Positions 26,792-29,192 of a stretch of 29,192 nt of DNA are shown one piece after another. The stretch is taken from positions 1 through 29,192 of the forward strand of contig CAYRXU010000009.1 in assembly GCA_964428325.1 (NCBI GenBank), given 5' to 3'. The stretch is from JBBSZK01 sp964428325 (GTDB taxonomy: Archaea; Nanobdellota; Nanobdellia; Pacearchaeales; GW2011-AR1). Each line of letters opens with the position of its first letter. Within the stretch, counting starts at the first letter, position 1. A program made the translations under genes and the position numbers. The notes under the pieces are model-generated. The model did not search any database. It saw only the letters and a list, made by a program, of their open reading frames with translations, and was not told the DNA's origin.

Positions 26792-27256
26792 ATTGCATCT
26801 ATGTGCTGGGCCAATTTCAGCAAGTATCTGAGAAAGAGGTTTACTTCTAACTTTTCCCCATGTGCCTACACACTCTCTTCCTTCGAGGAAGACTCCTGCT
26901 AATAGGGCTTCTGGCGCCTTTGAACCTTTTAGAAATGACGATCCGACCATTGGTTCTTCATAGGCATCTATTTTTCCCGTTAGAACATATTGGGTGTGCA
27001 AGTCGGGAGAAATAAGAATTCTTCTTTTGCGTTCATATATGAAGAGATTTGCGGTACAAGGCAAGAGCACGCTTTCGCGTATTCCCAGAACTCCTTCAAA
27101 TAGTTGCGAAGGTATGTCAACGAGTCCATTCGGAACATTCACCTTTACTTTATTTTCACCCTTAGACGAGAAATACCCTTCTAACTCGTACTCTGTCTGT
27201 CTATCCGAAAGTCGAGCAAATCTACCAAAGAAACTATGCGTATAATCAATCACCAC
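26762..27256 (-). CDS. hypothetical protein
   Basis: The 164-residue product starts at a GTG (27256 or the next codon 27253). It is beta-rich, with FFGRFARLSDRQTEYELEGYF early on, VPNGLVDIPSQLFEGVLG in the middle, and a C-terminus AHRCNSALPCLSGK. No signal peptide, membrane segment or known motif is seen. A TATA-like element lies 23-26 nt upstream. It converges on the ribbon-helix-helix-like gene with a 30-nt overlap. Function is unknown. Confidence 0.7.
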   Translation of the reverse strand: MVIDYTHSFFGRFARLSDRQTEYELEGYFSSKGENKVKVNVPNGLVDIPSQLFEGVLGIRESVLLPCTANLFIYERKRRILISPDLHTQYVLTGKIDAYEEPMVGSSFLKGSKAPEALLAGVFLEGRECVGTWGKVRSKPLSQILAEIGPAHRCNSALPCLSGK

Positions 27257-27273
27257 AGCACATCATAACTTTT

Positions 27274-27284
27274 TTATTTTTAAG
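27274..27284 (-). promoter_or_regulatory. TATA-like element of the 26762-27256 gene
   Basis: The minus strand reads CTTAAAAATAA, centred 23-26 nt before the two possible GTG starts. Confidence 0.45.
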
Positions 27285-27303
27285 GATTAAGGTGGTGGAA
27301 AGA

Positions 27304-29139
27304 CTAGTGTGCTCGCACTAGTTCTGTAGCTGCTTGAGCTATGGCTTTGGCATTAATGTGTTTGGCCTCGAGTAGCTGGTCCTTTGTAGCCGAGTGTGGC
27401 CTGCTGTTGACTGAGAGGTGTTTAATTTTGATGCCTGTGTTTGCAAGCGCATGAGAAAGCATCTCGCCTATGCCTCCTTCTTGGAAATGATCTTCTGCGA
27501 TAATTAGTTTGGACCCGTGGGCGCGTACGAACTCTGCGAAACGTGGGCTGTTGAAGGGCTTTATTGAGTAGCAGTCGACAACCGCTGCCGGAATGCCCTG
27601 CTTGTGTAGGAGTTGGAATGCCTTGAGCGATTCATGTGTTGTGACTCCAGAGCCCAGAAGAACAACGCTATCGAAACCTGACGATTTTAGGACCTTAAAT
27701 TCTCCTGGAGTGAATTCTTCGCTGCTTGCGTAGAGGACAGGCATCTTGGGACGAAGCGTGCGGATATATGAGATTCCTTGATGTTGCGATGTTAGTTGAG
27801 TGAGTTTTACGGCGGAGTTTGCGTCTGCTGGTTGTAACACCATGCTGCTTGGAAGAGCTCTAAACATAGCAATATCATCAAGACCCATTTGGGATGAGCC
27901 GTCTTCACCTATAGAGATGCCCGCATGTGAGCCGCAAACCGTTAGGGATGTTCTTGAGAGGGAAATCATGCGTAGCTGATCGTGAGCGCGAGTGAGAAAT
28001 GCTGCAAATGAGGATGTGAATGGCTTGTAACCCTTGACTGCGAGACCTTGCGCCATCGACATCATGTTTTGTTCTGCTATGAAACATTCGATGAATTGGT
28101 CTGGCATGGCTTGCTTTACTTTTTCTGCGAATGTGCTGTTGGAGACTTCGGCGTCTAGTGCCATGATGGAGGGATCTGACTGTGCAAGCGCTGCCAAAGT
28201 TGCTCCGTAAGCTTCACGTGTTGCTACTTCTTCACCTATAGTGTAGCGTGGAAGTGAAAGCGTTTGTGGTTTGCGCGGCTTTGTTGTGGTTTGCGTGGGA
28301 GCGAGAAGTTCAAATTGAGGCATAGACGCATCTGGAAGTTCCTTGAGCGCCTTTTTGAGATCTATCTGTGATAGGGCCTTGCCATGCCAGCCATTTTTGT
28401 TTTCCATGATAGAAACTCCCTTGCCCTTGACTGTTTTTGCTATGATGATTGAGGGTTTCTTTGAGTTTCGAGTTTTGGCAAATGCCTTGAGAAGGTCAGG
28501 AATGGAATGGCCATTGACAACAATAGCTTGCCAGCCGAATGCTCCCCAGCGTTGAGCGTGAGACTCAACGTCGTGCGAGAGCATTGTCTCTCCGCGTTGA
28601 CCTAGTTTGTTGACATCAACAATAGCACATAGATTATTGAGTTTGTAATGAGGTGCTATTTGCGCTGCTTCCCAAACAGAACCTTCTGAAGTTTCACTAT
28701 CGCCCATAAGAACGTAGGTTTTGCATGAGCGTTTTTGCAGCTTTGCAGCGTAAGCCATGCCAATGCCGACAGAGAGACCTTGTCCAAGTGAACCAGTGGC
28801 CACTTTTATCCACGGCATATCGAGAGAAGGGATAGGATGACCTTCTAGCGGGCTGTCTGATTTTCGCAATGTGTTTGGGTCTTGCGTTGTCAGACCTGCG
28901 CGCCTTAATGCAGAGTAGAGAAGAGGTGCTGCATGACCTTTGCTTAGAATGAATTCATCATTATCGGGATTGTAAGGATTGTTCTTGTCTAGAGCCATTT
29001 CATGGAAGAACAATACTGAAGCTATATCTGCAGCCGATAAACACGAGCTTGCATGACCGCTGCCTGCAGCTGTTGTGGCTTCTAGAGAATCGCGGCGAAG
29101 AACTGAAGCTATCTCTGAAAGTTGTTTTGCCGTTAACAT
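27304..29139 (-). CDS. tkt: transketolase, full-length
   Basis: The 611-residue protein joins all three transketolase domains in one chain, whereas many archaea carry two separate genes. The N-terminal TPP domain has AAGSGHASSCLSAAD (24-38), SKGHAAPLLYSAL, GSLGQGLSVGIGMA (116-129) and the TPP motif GDS(146-148)...N177. The pyrimidine domain has IAEQNMMSMAQGLA and SSFAAFLTRAHDQLRM; the C-terminal domain ends with a Rossmann-like fold. It transfers two-carbon units between sugar phosphates and works with the transaldolase at 11627. DXS is a related alternative, but the HAS/GHA pattern and lack of a DXS insertion fit transketolase. The start is ATG at 29139. Confidence 0.94.
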   Translation of the reverse strand: MLTAKQLSEIASVLRRDSLEATTAAGSGHASSCLSAADIASVLFFHEMALDKNNPYNPDNDEFILSKGHAAPLLYSALRRAGLTTQDPNTLRKSDSPLEGHPIPSLDMPWIKVATGSLGQGLSVGIGMAYAAKLQKRSCKTYVLMGDSETSEGSVWEAAQIAPHYKLNNLCAIVDVNKLGQRGETMLSHDVESHAQRWGAFGWQAIVVNGHSIPDLLKAFAKTRNSKKPSIIIAKTVKGKGVSIMENKNGWHGKALSQIDLKKALKELPDASMPQFELLAPTQTTTKPRKPQTLSLPRYTIGEEVATREAYGATLAALAQSDPSIMALDAEVSNSTFAEKVKQAMPDQFIECFIAEQNMMSMAQGLAVKGYKPFTSSFAAFLTRAHDQLRMISLSRTSLTVCGSHAGISIGEDGSSQMGLDDIAMFRALPSSMVLQPADANSAVKLTQLTSQHQGISYIRTLRPKMPVLYASSEEFTPGEFKVLKSSGFDSVVLLGSGVTTHESLKAFQLLHKQGIPAAVVDCYSIKPFNSPRFAEFVRAHGSKLIIAEDHFQEGGIGEMLSHALANTGIKIKHLSVNSRPHSATKDQLLEAKHINAKAIAQAATELVRAH

Positions 29140-29174
29140 TCTACCCTCTTTTATCTTTCACTTAAGGGCGTTTA

Positions 29175-29185
29175 GTATTTAAAGC
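29175..29185 (-). promoter_or_regulatory. TATA box of transketolase
   Basis: The minus strand reads GCTTTAAATAC, centred about 41 nt upstream of the ATG, leaving a leader of about 16 nt (GAGGGTAGA before the ATG may act as Shine-Dalgarno). Confidence 0.5.
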
Positions 29186-29192
29186 TGCGGTG

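Noticed and set aside
1..29192. CRISPR arrays, insertion sequences, prophage integrases
   Set aside because: No regularly spaced direct repeats, transposase or integrase motifs were seen; the GIY-YIG protein alone does not indicate a mobile element.

Overview
The window reads as a piece of a small, gene-dense archaeal genome, most likely a DPANN archaeon of the Woesearchaeota/Pacearchaeota type (inference from gene content; no rRNA is present to confirm it). Archaeal signs are an OB-fold DHH phosphoesterase, archaeal class I fructose-bisphosphate aldolase, short archaeal triosephosphate isomerase, archaeal-style phosphoglycerate kinase, an Sfm1/COG2428-like SPOUT methyltransferase, and TATA boxes centred about 25 nt upstream of most start codons, which implies mostly leaderless transcripts. 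Several genes look bacterial by family: class I GAPDH, a RsbU/SpoIIE-type phosphatase, a Gre-like elongation factor and a PEP-CTERM-like surface protein.

Layout. 1-5.3 kb: truncated DEAD-box helicase; a divergent operon of a Kazal-like secreted protein and a circularly permuted GTPase; a DHH phosphoesterase; a YdeI-like protein; tRNA-Pro(GGG); a SPOUT methyltransferase with an unknown partner. 5.3-8.4 kb: glutamate dehydrogenase, a small gene cut by an assembly gap, and an aldolase-triosephosphate isomerase operon. 8.4-9.8 kb: two tandem, distantly similar proteins of unknown function and a DoxX-like membrane protein. 9.8-13.6 kb: phosphohexomutase coupled to a low-molecular-weight phosphatase, transaldolase, and a D-2-hydroxyacid dehydrogenase. 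13.6-17.6 kb: a lipoprotein, divergent msrB and mscL sharing one TATA element, a small exported protein, and a gap-pgk operon. 17.6-20.3 kb: GNAT, VOC, PP2C/SpoIIE phosphatase, a 55-residue membrane peptide and an unknown. 20.4-23.8 kb: a large beta-helix surface protein, a two-repeat protein coupled to a PEP-CTERM-like protein, and a GIY-YIG protein. 23.8-27.3 kb: Gre-like factor, small membrane proteins, a membrane-anchored cyclophilin preceded by a strong hairpin and interrupted by an assembly gap, and a membrane/ribbon-helix-helix operon. 27.3-29.1 kb: full-length transketolase.

Together the metabolic genes give the aldolase-to-3-phosphoglycerate part of glycolysis or gluconeogenesis, the transketolase/transaldolase non-oxidative pentose phosphate steps, a hexose-phosphate mutase, glutamate dehydrogenase and a possible D-lactate dehydrogenase, consistent with a fermentative sugar and amino-acid metabolism.

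The most notable points are: both 100-N gaps are flanked by identical 7-nt ends, and merging them restores intact reading frames; a 54-nt hairpin occupies the leader of the cyclophilin gene; the tandem LGD/HYSP paralogues; the PEP-CTERM-like protein with its repeat-protein partner; palindromic TATA elements shared by divergent genes; and convergent gene pairs that leave no terminator space.
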